Shown here: piece after piece, positions 1-5,564 of the stretch
Layout: each line of letters starts with the position of its first letter
Position numbering within the stretch: position 1 is the stretch's first letter
The notes under the pieces: generated by a model
Told to the model about the DNA's origin: nothing
What the model saw: the letters and a program-made list of their open reading frames with translations, nothing else
Database searches by the model: none
Assembly (NCBI GenBank): GCA_036380695.1
Contig: DASVEG010000371.1
Coordinates: 1-6,196, forward strand
DNA: 6,196 bases
Source: DASVEG01 sp036380695
GTDB lineage: Bacteria; Actinomycetota; Acidimicrobiia; Acidimicrobiales; CADCTF01
Reading direction: 5' to 3'
Made by a program: the position numbers and the translations under genes

Positions 1-1
1 G

Positions 2-208
2 TGCGAAGGCCACCACATCCACCACGTCGAACACGGCGGACCGACCGCCATCGACAACCTCGTCCTCCTGTGCACCAGGCACCACCACCTCCTCCACAAC
101 CAGAGGTGGCAAGCGAAACTCCTACCGGACGCGAGCTTCGAAGTCACCAGCCCCGACGGCACCACCAGAACCACCCGACCACCCGGGTCACTCCCACTGC
201 TGATCTAG
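2..208 (+). CDS. HNH endonuclease, DUF222/13E12-repeat type, C-terminal end (5' partial)
   Basis: The last 68 residues of a protein that begins left of the window are read in frame 2 up to TAG at 206-208. Residues 1-36 carry an HNH nuclease core: Cys1, then a His-rich strand (His4, His5, His7, His8), His11-Gly-Gly-Pro, Asn19 in the DNLVLLC segment, Cys24, and His27-His28-His29. The Cys/Cys and CxxH pattern is that of the zinc-bound HNH domain at the end of DUF222 (13E12 family) proteins, which are abundant and often multicopy in actinobacteria. The last 30 residues are a Pro/Thr-rich tail. Family knowledge predicts a metal-dependent DNA nuclease, but the biological role of this family is poorly defined. 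The upstream DUF222 part is not visible, so that assignment rests on the HNH end alone. No gene follows closely on this strand. Confidence 0.85.
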   Translation, partial: CEGHHIHHVEHGGPTAIDNLVLLCTRHHHLLHNQRWQAKLLPDASFEVTSPDGTTRTTRPPGSLPLLI

Positions 209-500
209 CGGCGACTCCAGCCCCAGGCCCGCGGCGCGCGGTCGGAGCCGCGACCATGACGCGACGTGTCTCCTACGAGCTGGTTGTACGTGCAGCCGCA
301 CGACCGTCTATGGGCGAGAAGCCATCACCGTGACGCGTTCGGTTGTGGGAGATCTAACTGACGAACGCACCAATCCAGTTCGTCGAGTCGACGCGCACGA
401 GCCGGACCCGCCGGCCGGGGCGGGTTCCGCTGGACCAGCGACGCCAGCGCACTGCACGGCTGCGATTGACGAGTCGTCTGCGTCGGCAACTTGTCGGTGA

Positions 501-662
501 TCGCGTTCGCACCACAACCGGCGGAAGTGCCCGCGCGGAGACGTCGCCTCGATCCGGCAGGCCCGCGTCGCTGCCTTGAATGTCCTGCCCGGACACGACC
601 GGCTTATAGCTGTGAGTGGAGGTGTCGGCTGGATGGCTCTAGCGCTTCGAGAACAGCCTTGA
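501..662 (+). pseudogene. Coding-like relic or short ORF of unknown family
   Basis: Frame 3 is open from just after a TGA at 498-500 to a TGA at 660-662, giving about 53 residues with no obvious start codon. Across 501-602 almost all third positions are G or C (29 of 34 codons), as in real genes of this window, which is why I list it. The most structured part, at 585-626, reads LPGHDRLIAVSGGV. The same motif, with mostly third-position differences, occurs on the opposite strand at 923-961. I do not recognise the family. It may be the 3' end of a broken gene whose upstream part is lost to a stop or frameshift, or chance. Nothing here supports a function. Confidence 0.22.
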
Positions 663-859
663 CATTGGGGCGCGGGAGTCTCGGGTGGACTGTTCGGGAG
701 CCGTGCTAAGGCGATCCAGCGGGCCATCGCACAGTCGGGCGGCGGCAGTGGTGTGTGCGTGGTCCACGCGGAGTTGAGACCAAGAGAGTTCAGGCTGCCT
801 CGTGGCGGGACCTTGACGTACTCGGGGCTCGTGAGGTCATCGACTCGGCGATGAGAGCC

Positions 860-961
860 TCAGCGGTCAGGGATATCGTCGACCCAGGCGGGCTTGGTTC
901 GGGCGGTACGTCCGGTCAAATACAGCCCACCAGCGACTGCAATGTCACGATCCTGCCCTAG
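860..961 (-). pseudogene. Second coding-like relic, inverted relative to 501-662
   Basis: On the - strand a frame running leftward through 961-923 encodes LGQDRDIAVAGGL, and it continues to a TGA at 862-860. It matches the motif at 585-626 on the + strand once one codon gap is allowed, and the base differences fall mostly at third positions. The frame stays open further right, but there it is antisense to the membrane-protein gene at 982-1674, so I mark only the part outside that gene. The family is unknown. It is probably a decayed gene end if it is real. Confidence 0.2.
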
Positions 962-981
962 GTGCCGCAACGAGTCGGCCG

Positions 982-1674
982 ATGCAGCGCTGGCGTACGG
1001 TTGTCGAGACGTCCGCTCCTGGGGTTGGGGGAAGTTTGCCGAACGATCCGAAGAACGGCCACGCCGTGCCGCAGCGCGCGTTTGGGTGGTCCGCGTACGA
1101 CCGGTTGTCTGTCGCGACCGCGCTCGCGGGCCTCGCTGCGGTGGTCGGTGCGCTCGTTGCTGCCTCGCTGTCGGTCGACGAGCCGCGTGCTGCACCGCGG
1201 CCGACTACGACGTCAACGACGACCTTCCCGATCACGACCCCCACCCCGACAGCAACGACCACTTCGGTTCGGACTTCGACGTCGACCACGATCCCGAGCG
1301 CACCCGACCTCAGGTCTATCGAGCATCGCGTCGCGGCGCTAGAGGCTTTAGCCAAGGAATTGGAGACTGCAACGCCGACCGCTGGACGCCAGAACGATGC
1401 CATGGAGATGCGACAAAAGGCGTTGGACGAACGAATCGGAGCCCTGGAGGCAATCATCGCACCGGACCCCGTCAAGGCCCTCCAGGTGCAGCAGGTCCGC
1501 GAAGACGTCGATGACCTTGCGACGGAACTCGAGGACACCCGGACTGACCTAAACGACGACGTCTCCTTCAGCCGCAACCTGACCTTGGCGTCCGTAGGCG
1601 CGATTGCGATCGGATTGCTCTCGCAGGCCCTGGGTCGTCGCAAACAAGCTACCGAGAACGGTGGCCGACAGTGA
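982..1674 (+). CDS. Two-helix membrane protein with Thr-rich linker and coiled coils, unknown family
   Basis: I do not recognise a family for this 230-residue protein. Residues 42-64 form a strong hydrophobic helix. Residues 75-103 are a low-complexity stretch with 17 Thr and 4 Ser in 29 positions. Residues 110-127, 148-159 and 169-190 carry heptad-spaced hydrophobics (I113, V117, L120, L127; L148, I152, L155, I159; V169, V172, V176, L179, L183, L190), so coiled coils are likely, with a break at the PDP of 161-163. Residues 199-217 form a second hydrophobic helix followed by Arg-Arg-Lys. The pattern suggests both ends in the cytoplasm and the Thr-rich coiled-coil loop outside, perhaps as an oligomer. 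The ATG at 982 has no clear Shine-Dalgarno sequence. In-frame TTG at 1036 or GTG at 1066 could be the real start, and either keeps helix 1. Base composition is visibly less GC-rich than in the thi and glycosyltransferase genes. Confidence 0.6.
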   Translation: MQRWRTVVETSAPGVGGSLPNDPKNGHAVPQRAFGWSAYDRLSVATALAGLAAVVGALVAASLSVDEPRAAPRPTTTSTTTFPITTPTPTATTTSVRTSTSTTIPSAPDLRSIEHRVAALEALAKELETATPTAGRQNDAMEMRQKALDERIGALEAIIAPDPVKALQVQQVREDVDDLATELEDTRTDLNDDVSFSRNLTLASVGAIAIGLLSQALGRRKQATENGGRQ

Positions 1675-1781
1675 GTAGCTCACCCGTGTGGCGATCGTGG
1701 TGGGAGCGGGCCATCCGTAACCGACCAAGCGCCGAAGTCCGCGCGCCATTGCTGATCGGTAGCTCGGCGGGACCGCGGTAA
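1671..1781 (+). CDS. Possible 36-residue small protein overlapping the membrane-protein stop
   Basis: A GTG at 1671 overlaps the TGA of the preceding gene as GTGA, and its frame runs to TAA at 1779-1781. The product would be a small basic peptide with three Trp near its start (W7, W10, W11). The only support is the overlap, which is the same junction used at the two well-supported gene pairs in this window. There is no good Shine-Dalgarno sequence, so translation would depend on coupling. The peptide has no recognisable homologue and could be chance. If real, it would belong with the membrane protein. Confidence 0.22.
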   Translation: MSSSPVWRSWWERAIRNRPSAEVRAPLLIGSSAGPR

Positions 1782-1868
1782 TCGTTCGCCCGCTCTTCCC
1801 ACGAGCGCTTTTCGTCAACAACCACCCCTAGAGGGCACGGAACTGACGGGAACCACCGCACCCCCCAC
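1675..1868. other. Convergent intergenic gap
   Basis: This is the space between the end of the + strand membrane-protein gene and the end of - strand thiH. It holds the possible small ORF (to 1781) and the weak hairpin at 1791-1812. On the - strand downstream of thiH there is only a short CCC-TCTA-GGG hairpin near 1827-1836 with no clean T-tract. No confident thiH terminator is visible. Confidence 0.45.
1791..1812 (+). terminator. Weak intrinsic-terminator-like hairpin
   Basis: CGCTC (1791-1795) pairs with GAGCG (1803-1807) around a 7-base loop and is followed by C and four T. This could end + strand transcripts from 982-1674 (and the small ORF) before they collide with the convergent thiH. 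The stem is only 5 bp and the T-run is short, so the call is tentative. The - strand side has no T-run after the hairpin, so it would not serve thiH. Confidence 0.3.
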
Positions 1869-3053
1869 CTACGCCCGCTGCCAGTCCTTCCATACGGGGT
1901 CGTAGCCCGCGGCTCGGAGGACGGCGGCGACTTCGGCGGGGGAGCGGGTGTCGGCGACGGAGAACTGCTCGTCGGCGTCGGTGGCTGCGGCGTATCCACC
2001 GGGTTCGGTGTGCGAACCCGCGGACATGTGCGTCACGCCCAACCGCAGCAGGGCGTCGCGGAACGCTGCCTCCTCGCGGGTCGACAGCACGATGCCAACG
2101 TCGGGCAGGGCGAGTCGTAGCGCGCAGAGGAGCTGCACGAAGGCGCGGTCGTCGACGACGTCGCGGGGCTCGAAGCCGCCGGCCGCCGGACGCAACCGCG
2201 GCAACGACACCGTGACCTCGGCGCGCCACCAGCGGCGGATGAGGGCGCGGGCGTGGGCGGCGACGGTGATGGCTTCTGAGCGCCAGTCGTCGTGGAGGCC
2301 GAGCAGCGTGCCGATGCCGAGCCGGCGCATGCCGGCCGCCGCGGCACGGTCGGGTGCGGCGAGCCGCCAGTCGTAGTTGCGCTTCTTGCCTTTCAGATGA
2401 ACAGCGGCGTAGGTGTCTCGGTCGTACGTCTCCTGGTACACGACGAGGCCGTCGCACCCGGCCTCGACGAGCCGGGCGTACGTCGCCTCGTCCCACACCT
2501 GCACCTCGAGCGAGATCGACGGCACGTGCGGAGCAAGGGCGCGCACGCAGTCGACGAGGTAGTCCTTGCTCACGATCCTGGCGTGCTCACCCGCGACGAG
2601 CAGCACGTGCCGGAACCCCCGAGAACGCAGCTCCAACGCCTCGGCCACCACCTCGTCGACGCCGAGCGTGCGGCGGGCGATCTCGTTGCCGGCCGAGAAC
2701 CCGCAGTAGGTGCACGTCGACACGCACTCGTTCGACAGGTAGAGCGGCGCGAACAGGTGAATGGTGCGGCCGAACCGGCGCACGGTCGTCTCGTGGGCGG
2801 CGAGGGCCAGCTCCTCCAACCGCGTCGACGCGGCGTCCGACAGCAGGACCGCGAAGTCGTCGAGCCCTCGCCGGGGACGGGCCAGCGCGCGGGTGACGTC
2901 GGCGTCCGACGCCCGCGCCACGAAGGCGCGCAACCCGGCGACGTCGGTTGCGACGACGTCGGCCGCGGCGGTCCCGTCCGGCACCCCCGACGGCCGCGAC
3001 TCGAGCTCGACGGCGACGCCGCCCGCGACGCCCCCGCCGACCCCCGCGCTCAC
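1869..3053 (-). CDS. thiH: 2-iminoacetate synthase ThiH (radical SAM)
   Basis: ThiH cleaves tyrosine with S-adenosylmethionine and a [4Fe-4S] cluster to give dehydroglycine and p-cresol. Dehydroglycine supplies the C-N unit of the thiamin thiazole. The 394-residue product is close to the roughly 377 of E. coli ThiH. The radical SAM CxxxCxxC motif is C110-C114-C117 in SNECVSTCTYCGFS. Further family blocks are VYQETY (205-210), HLKGKK (219-224), the GIGTLLGLHDDWR region (246-258), LPRLRP (284-289), STREEAAFRD (324-333), MSAGSHTEPGGY (343-354) and the PVWKDW ending. The start is the GTG at 3053, which overlaps the thiG TGA as GTGA. There is no purine-rich Shine-Dalgarno sequence before it, so translation is probably coupled to thiG. 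The first 20 residues are Gly/Val-rich and not part of the conserved fold; an in-frame GTG at codon 24 is a weaker alternative start. Expression should follow the upstream TPP riboswitch. Family assignment is very secure. Confidence 0.97.
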   Translation of the reverse strand: MSAGVGGGVAGGVAVELESRPSGVPDGTAAADVVATDVAGLRAFVARASDADVTRALARPRRGLDDFAVLLSDAASTRLEELALAAHETTVRRFGRTIHLFAPLYLSNECVSTCTYCGFSAGNEIARRTLGVDEVVAEALELRSRGFRHVLLVAGEHARIVSKDYLVDCVRALAPHVPSISLEVQVWDEATYARLVEAGCDGLVVYQETYDRDTYAAVHLKGKKRNYDWRLAAPDRAAAAGMRRLGIGTLLGLHDDWRSEAITVAAHARALIRRWWRAEVTVSLPRLRPAAGGFEPRDVVDDRAFVQLLCALRLALPDVGIVLSTREEAAFRDALLRLGVTHMSAGSHTEPGGYAAATDADEQFSVADTRSPAEVAAVLRAAGYDPVWKDWQRA

Positions 3054-3817
3054 GAGAGGAAGCCGGTCAGCGGCGACGACGCCGCCGCTTCGTTGCGCGT
3101 CGCGGCGAGGCCCGACCGGAACGCGCGGCGGCCGGCCTCCACCGCCAGCCGGAACGCGGCGGCCATGCCGGCGGGGTCGCCTGCGGTGCCGATGGCGGTG
3201 TTGACGAGGACGGCGTCCGCGCCCAGCTCCATCGCCTCGGAGGCGTGCGACGGCGCCCCGAGCCCGGCGTCGACGACGACGGGAACGAGCGACTGCTCGA
3301 CGATGATCTCCAGCGCGCCACGCGTCCGGAGGCCCTGGTTCGAGCCAATCCACGAACCCAGCGGCATGACGGTCGCGCAGCCGACCTCCTCCAGCCGCTT
3401 GCACAGCACGGGGTCGGCGTTCACGTACGGCAGCACGGTGAACCCGTCCGCGCACAGCACCTCGGCGGCGCGCAGCGTCTCCACCGGGTCGGGCAGCAGC
3501 CACCTCGGATCGGGTGTGACCTCGAGCTTGATCCACGTGGGCAGCCCGGCCGACCGCGCGAGCCGCGCGAGCCGGACCGCTTCGTCGGCGTCGACCGCGC
3601 CGCTCGTGTTCGTGAGCAGCACCACCTCGTCGAGGTCGAGCGCATCGAGGATGTCTTCGTCCGCGCTCGGGTCGACCCGCCGGAGGGCGACCGTCACCAT
3701 CTCCGTCGCGCTCGCAGCGATGGCGTCTCGCAACGCGGCGTTCGAGGGGAACTTGCCGGTGCCGAGGAACAGGCGCGAGCCGAACTCTCTCCCGCCGATG
3801 ACCAGTGCGTCTTCCAT
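3050..3817 (-). CDS. thiG: Thiazole synthase ThiG
   Basis: ThiG forms the thiazole phosphate of thiamin in the cytoplasm from 1-deoxy-D-xylulose 5-phosphate, dehydroglycine and the ThiS thiocarboxylate. The 255-residue protein is full family length. It shows the N-terminal LFLGTGKFPSN block (17-26), the WIKLEVTPDP segment (95-104) with Lys97 as the expected imine-forming lysine and Glu99 beside it, VMPLGSWIGS (150-159), VVVDAGLGAPSHA (180-192) with Asp183, and ELGADAVLVNTAIG (197-210). Lys96, Glu98 and Asp182 are the corresponding residues of Bacillus subtilis ThiG as I recall them. The ATG at 3817 is preceded by a very strong GGAGGGAGG ending 4 bases upstream, which fixes the start. Residue 156 is Trp where most ThiG proteins I know have Pro. 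The gene overlaps thiH by 4 bases and is led by a TPP riboswitch. No thiS lies beside it. Confidence 0.97.
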   Translation of the reverse strand: MEDALVIGGREFGSRLFLGTGKFPSNAALRDAIAASATEMVTVALRRVDPSADEDILDALDLDEVVLLTNTSGAVDADEAVRLARLARSAGLPTWIKLEVTPDPRWLLPDPVETLRAAEVLCADGFTVLPYVNADPVLCKRLEEVGCATVMPLGSWIGSNQGLRTRGALEIIVEQSLVPVVVDAGLGAPSHASEAMELGADAVLVNTAIGTAGDPAGMAAAFRLAVEAGRRAFRSGLAATRNEAAASSPLTGFLS

Positions 3818-3818
3818 T

Positions 3819-3920
3819 GCGCCTCCCTCCGTCCGCATTACCGGACGGGTTCTCCAGTCCCGGAGGGTCGTGGGCCGGGCGTGCCCACCTCTCAGCCCGC
3901 CGCGGCGAGCTCCCCTGCGC
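3819..3920 (-). ncRNA. TPP riboswitch (THI element) leading thiGH
   Basis: The - strand leader of thiG contains the conserved TPP aptamer parts in order. AGGGGAGC (3916-3909) opens P2. P3 is CUCGC/GCGGG (3909-3905 with 3900-3896, loop CGCG). The diagnostic CUGAGA follows at 3895-3890. An optional P3a stem is GUGGGC/GCCCAC (3888-3883 with 3875-3870). ACCCU (3868-3864) closes P2. The sensor arm has GAGAACCCG around 3854-3846 and P5 CGUCCG/CGGACG (3847-3842 with 3835-3830) around a GUAAUG loop. The conserved AGGGA ends it at 3828-3824. P1 can form between GCGC at 3920-3917 and GCGC at 3822-3819. Family knowledge says TPP binding represses thiamin genes. Here repression is most likely translational because the aptamer contains the Shine-Dalgarno sequence. 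Confidence 0.95.
3822..3830 (-). promoter_or_regulatory. Shine-Dalgarno sequence of thiG, embedded in the riboswitch
   Basis: The - strand reads GGAGGGAGG here, giving GGAGG cores 4 and 8 bases before the thiG ATG at 3817. The inner AGGGA (3828-3824) is also the conserved 3' block of the TPP aptamer. Folding of the ligand-bound aptamer would therefore hide the ribosome binding site directly, without a separate expression platform. Confidence 0.85.
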
Positions 3921-3927
3921 TGGCCAA

Positions 3928-3933
3928 AGCGTA
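3928..3933 (-). promoter_or_regulatory. Candidate -10 element for the thiGH transcript
   Basis: TACGCT on the - strand fits TANNNT and would place transcription start near 3921, right at the 5' edge of the aptamer P1. No good -35 is visible; the base composition there is GC-rich. This is inference from position, since the promoter must lie between the aptamer and the divergent gene or inside that gene's start. Confidence 0.25.
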
Positions 3934-3941
3934 CCGCCCTG

Positions 3942-3947
3942 TAGCGT
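3942..3947 (+). promoter_or_regulatory. Candidate -10 element for the glycosyltransferase operon
   Basis: TAGCGT fits TANNNT and ends 9 bases before the ATG at 3957. CTGGCC at 3920-3925, 16 bases upstream, is a weak -35 candidate. There is no Shine-Dalgarno sequence before the ATG. The arrangement suggests a leaderless or nearly leaderless transcript, which is common in actinobacteria. Confidence 0.35.
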
Positions 3948-3956
3948 CGTGCCCGC

Positions 3957-5564
3957 ATGGCCGCTCCCGCCGTCGCACGCACCACCGACCCCGACGGCGA
4001 ACGGTCCCGCTCGGCCGAGACGGTCGCGCCCGGCATCGCTGCCCGCCCCCCGTTCGGCCGCGCCGTCACCGGCGTGCTCGGCGTGCTCGTGGCCGCAGGG
4101 ATCGCGCTCCGCATCGGGACGACCTCGGCGCTGTGGCTCGACGAGACGCTGTCCGTCAACATCGCGACGCGGCCGCTCGGCGACCTCTTCGACGCCCTTC
4201 GCGAGGACGGCGCGCCGCCTCTCTACTACCTCCTGTTGCACGGGTGGACGAAGGCCTTCGGCACCGGCGACATGGCCGTCCGCCTGCTGTCCGCGGTGTT
4301 CAGCGTCGCCACCGTCGCGGTGCTGTACCGGATGGGGCGCCGGCGCGGGGGGTCGCTCGTCGCGGTGGCCGCGCTCGTGCTGTACGCGACCTCGCCGTAC
4401 GCGATCCGGTACGCGACGGAAGCGCGCATGTACAGCCTCGTCGCCCTGCTCGCGGCTCTCGGTTGGATGGCCGTCCGCAACGTCCTCGACCGACCGTCAC
4501 CCGCTGCGGTCGTCGCCACGGGTGCGTGCGCGGGGTTGCTGCTCCTCACGCACTACTGGGCCTTCTACCTGCTCGGCGTCACGACGGCCGCGCTGCTCGT
4601 GACCGCATGGCGGGCGGCAGGCGAGGCGCGCCTCCGCCGGAACGCGCTGGTCGCGTCCGCGGCGATCGGTACCGGCGCGCTCGTCCTGTTTGGTCCATGG
4701 CTCCCGACGTTCCTCTTCCAGCTCCGGCATACGGGCGCGCCGTGGGGCACCGCGCCAGGACCCGTCGAAGTCGCGTTCACGTCGCTGACCGACCTCGGCG
4801 GCGGATCGTTCCCGGAAGGCCAGGCGCTCGCCGGGTTGCTCGCGATCCTCGGGCTGCTCGCCATCTTCGGCGCACCGATCGACGCCACGCGGGTCGAGCT
4901 CGACCTGCAAACGCAGCCAGGCGTGCGAGCCGAGGCGATCGTCGGCGGCCTCACCCTGCTCGCCGGTGTCGCCGTGGGCTTCGCGACGAGCAGCGCGTGG
5001 GCCAGCCGCTACAACTCCGTCGCGGTGCCGCTCCTGTTCCTCGTCGTCGCCTTCGGCCTGCGCGCGTTCGCCGACCGTCGCCTCGCGGCGGCCGCGCTGG
5101 TGCTCGTCGCCGCGCTCGGTGTCGCAGGCGGCGCCCGCAACGTGTTCACCGACCGCACGCAAGCGCCGGAGGTCGCGGCGGCGGTCGTCGAGAACGGCAG
5201 GCGCGGCGACGTCGTCGCGTACTGCCCAGACCAGCTCGGGCCCGACGTTCGCCGCGCGCTTCCCGAAGGTTTCGACCACGTCACGTTCCCCGAGCTGGCC
5301 GACGCGCGGCTCGTGAACTGGGTCGACTACGCCGACCGCATGGCCGCGGGCGACCCGGACTCGTTCGCGAACGCCGTGCTCGCCCGCGCCGACGGCCGCA
5401 ACGTGTTCTACGTGTGGATGCCGGGATACCGGACGCTCGACAAGAAGTGCGAAGCCGTGAACTCGGTGCTCGCCTCCGCTCGGCCCGGAGCCAGGCAGCT
5501 CGTCGAGCCCCGCGAAGCCGCGTTCGAGAAGCACGTGCTCTGGGTGTACCCGGCGGCGCCGTGA
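3957..5564 (+). CDS. Polytopic glycosyltransferase, family 39 (PMT/ArnT)-like
   Basis: This 535-residue membrane protein has the fold of GT-C enzymes that use polyprenyl-phosphate sugars on the outer membrane face. After a hydrophilic 33-residue N-terminus, helix 1 (about 34-53) leads into an external loop with LWLDETLSV; Asp62-Glu63 is the expected catalytic acidic pair. Next come GAPPLYYLLLHGW (85-97), RLLSAVFSVATVAVLY (109-124) and SPYAIRYATEARMYS (146-160), all typical of family 39. I count about ten or eleven hydrophobic helices up to about residue 391, with SRYN at 350-353 in a late loop. Residues 400-535 form a soluble C-terminal domain, probably external. Donor and acceptor cannot be told from sequence; a mannosyl donor is plausible given the neighbour. 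The ATG at 3957 has no Shine-Dalgarno sequence and likely sits at or near the 5' end of the mRNA. The stop overlaps the next gene as GTGA. Confidence 0.85.
   Translation: MAAPAVARTTDPDGERSRSAETVAPGIAARPPFGRAVTGVLGVLVAAGIALRIGTTSALWLDETLSVNIATRPLGDLFDALREDGAPPLYYLLLHGWTKAFGTGDMAVRLLSAVFSVATVAVLYRMGRRRGGSLVAVAALVLYATSPYAIRYATEARMYSLVALLAALGWMAVRNVLDRPSPAAVVATGACAGLLLLTHYWAFYLLGVTTAALLVTAWRAAGEARLRRNALVASAAIGTGALVLFGPWLPTFLFQLRHTGAPWGTAPGPVEVAFTSLTDLGGGSFPEGQALAGLLAILGLLAIFGAPIDATRVELDLQTQPGVRAEAIVGGLTLLAGVAVGFATSSAWASRYNSVAVPLLFLVVAFGLRAFADRRLAAAALVLVAALGVAGGARNVFTDRTQAPEVAAAVVENGRRGDVVAYCPDQLGPDVRRALPEGFDHVTFPELADARLVNWVDYADRMAAGDPDSFANAVLARADGRNVFYVWMPGYRTLDKKCEAVNSVLASARPGARQLVEPREAAFEKHVLWVYPAAP

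Larger units (their letters stand above)
209..981. other. Long gap without a convincing intact gene
   Basis: This 773-base stretch separates the HNH gene from the next credible gene. Several open frames exist on both strands, but none gives a recognisable protein, a good ribosome binding site or sustained coding-like third positions over its length. Two shorter pieces do look coding-like and are listed separately (501-662 on + and 860-961 on -). I saw no tRNA-like fold, no CRISPR array, no insertion-sequence ends and no T-tailed terminator after the HNH stop. The stretch is best read as decayed accessory DNA or intergenic sequence. Confidence 0.5.

Noticed and set aside
240..255. Hairpin GGTCG/CGACC soon after the HNH stop, considered as a terminator
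   Set aside because: The stem is 5 bp and is followed by ATGACG, with no T-run.
308..727. A 139-codon - strand frame in the gene-poor gap
   Set aside because: No recognised domain, no good ribosome binding site, and the opposite strand at 501-602 has the better third-position signal.
209..981. tRNA gene, CRISPR array or insertion-sequence ends in the gap
   Set aside because: I found no T-arm-like GGTTCRA context with matching arms, no regularly spaced repeats and no terminal inverted repeats.
945..1643. A 232-codon - strand frame opposite the two-helix membrane protein
   Set aside because: The + strand frame shows organised helices, a Thr-rich linker and heptads; the antisense frame is Ser/Arg/Thr-rich without structure.
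1869..3817. A hidden thiS gene within or beside the thi operon
   Set aside because: No frame near thiG or thiH ends in the Gly-Gly tail typical of ThiS, and the two genes overlap with no room between them.
2292..3944. A 550-codon open frame on the + strand opposite thiGH
   Set aside because: It is the antisense shadow of two secure genes in GC-rich DNA, with low-complexity Arg/Ser/Pro translation and no recognisable domain.
3054..4241. The thiH frame stays open far upstream of 3053, suggesting a 790-residue protein
   Set aside because: Beyond 3053 the translation is Arg/Gly-rich nonsense lying over thiG and the divergent glycosyltransferase. The conserved ThiH sequence and the GTGA overlap place the start at 3053.
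4497..5534. A 345-codon - strand frame opposite the glycosyltransferase
   Set aside because: It is an antisense shadow; the + strand frame has clear transmembrane and family motifs.
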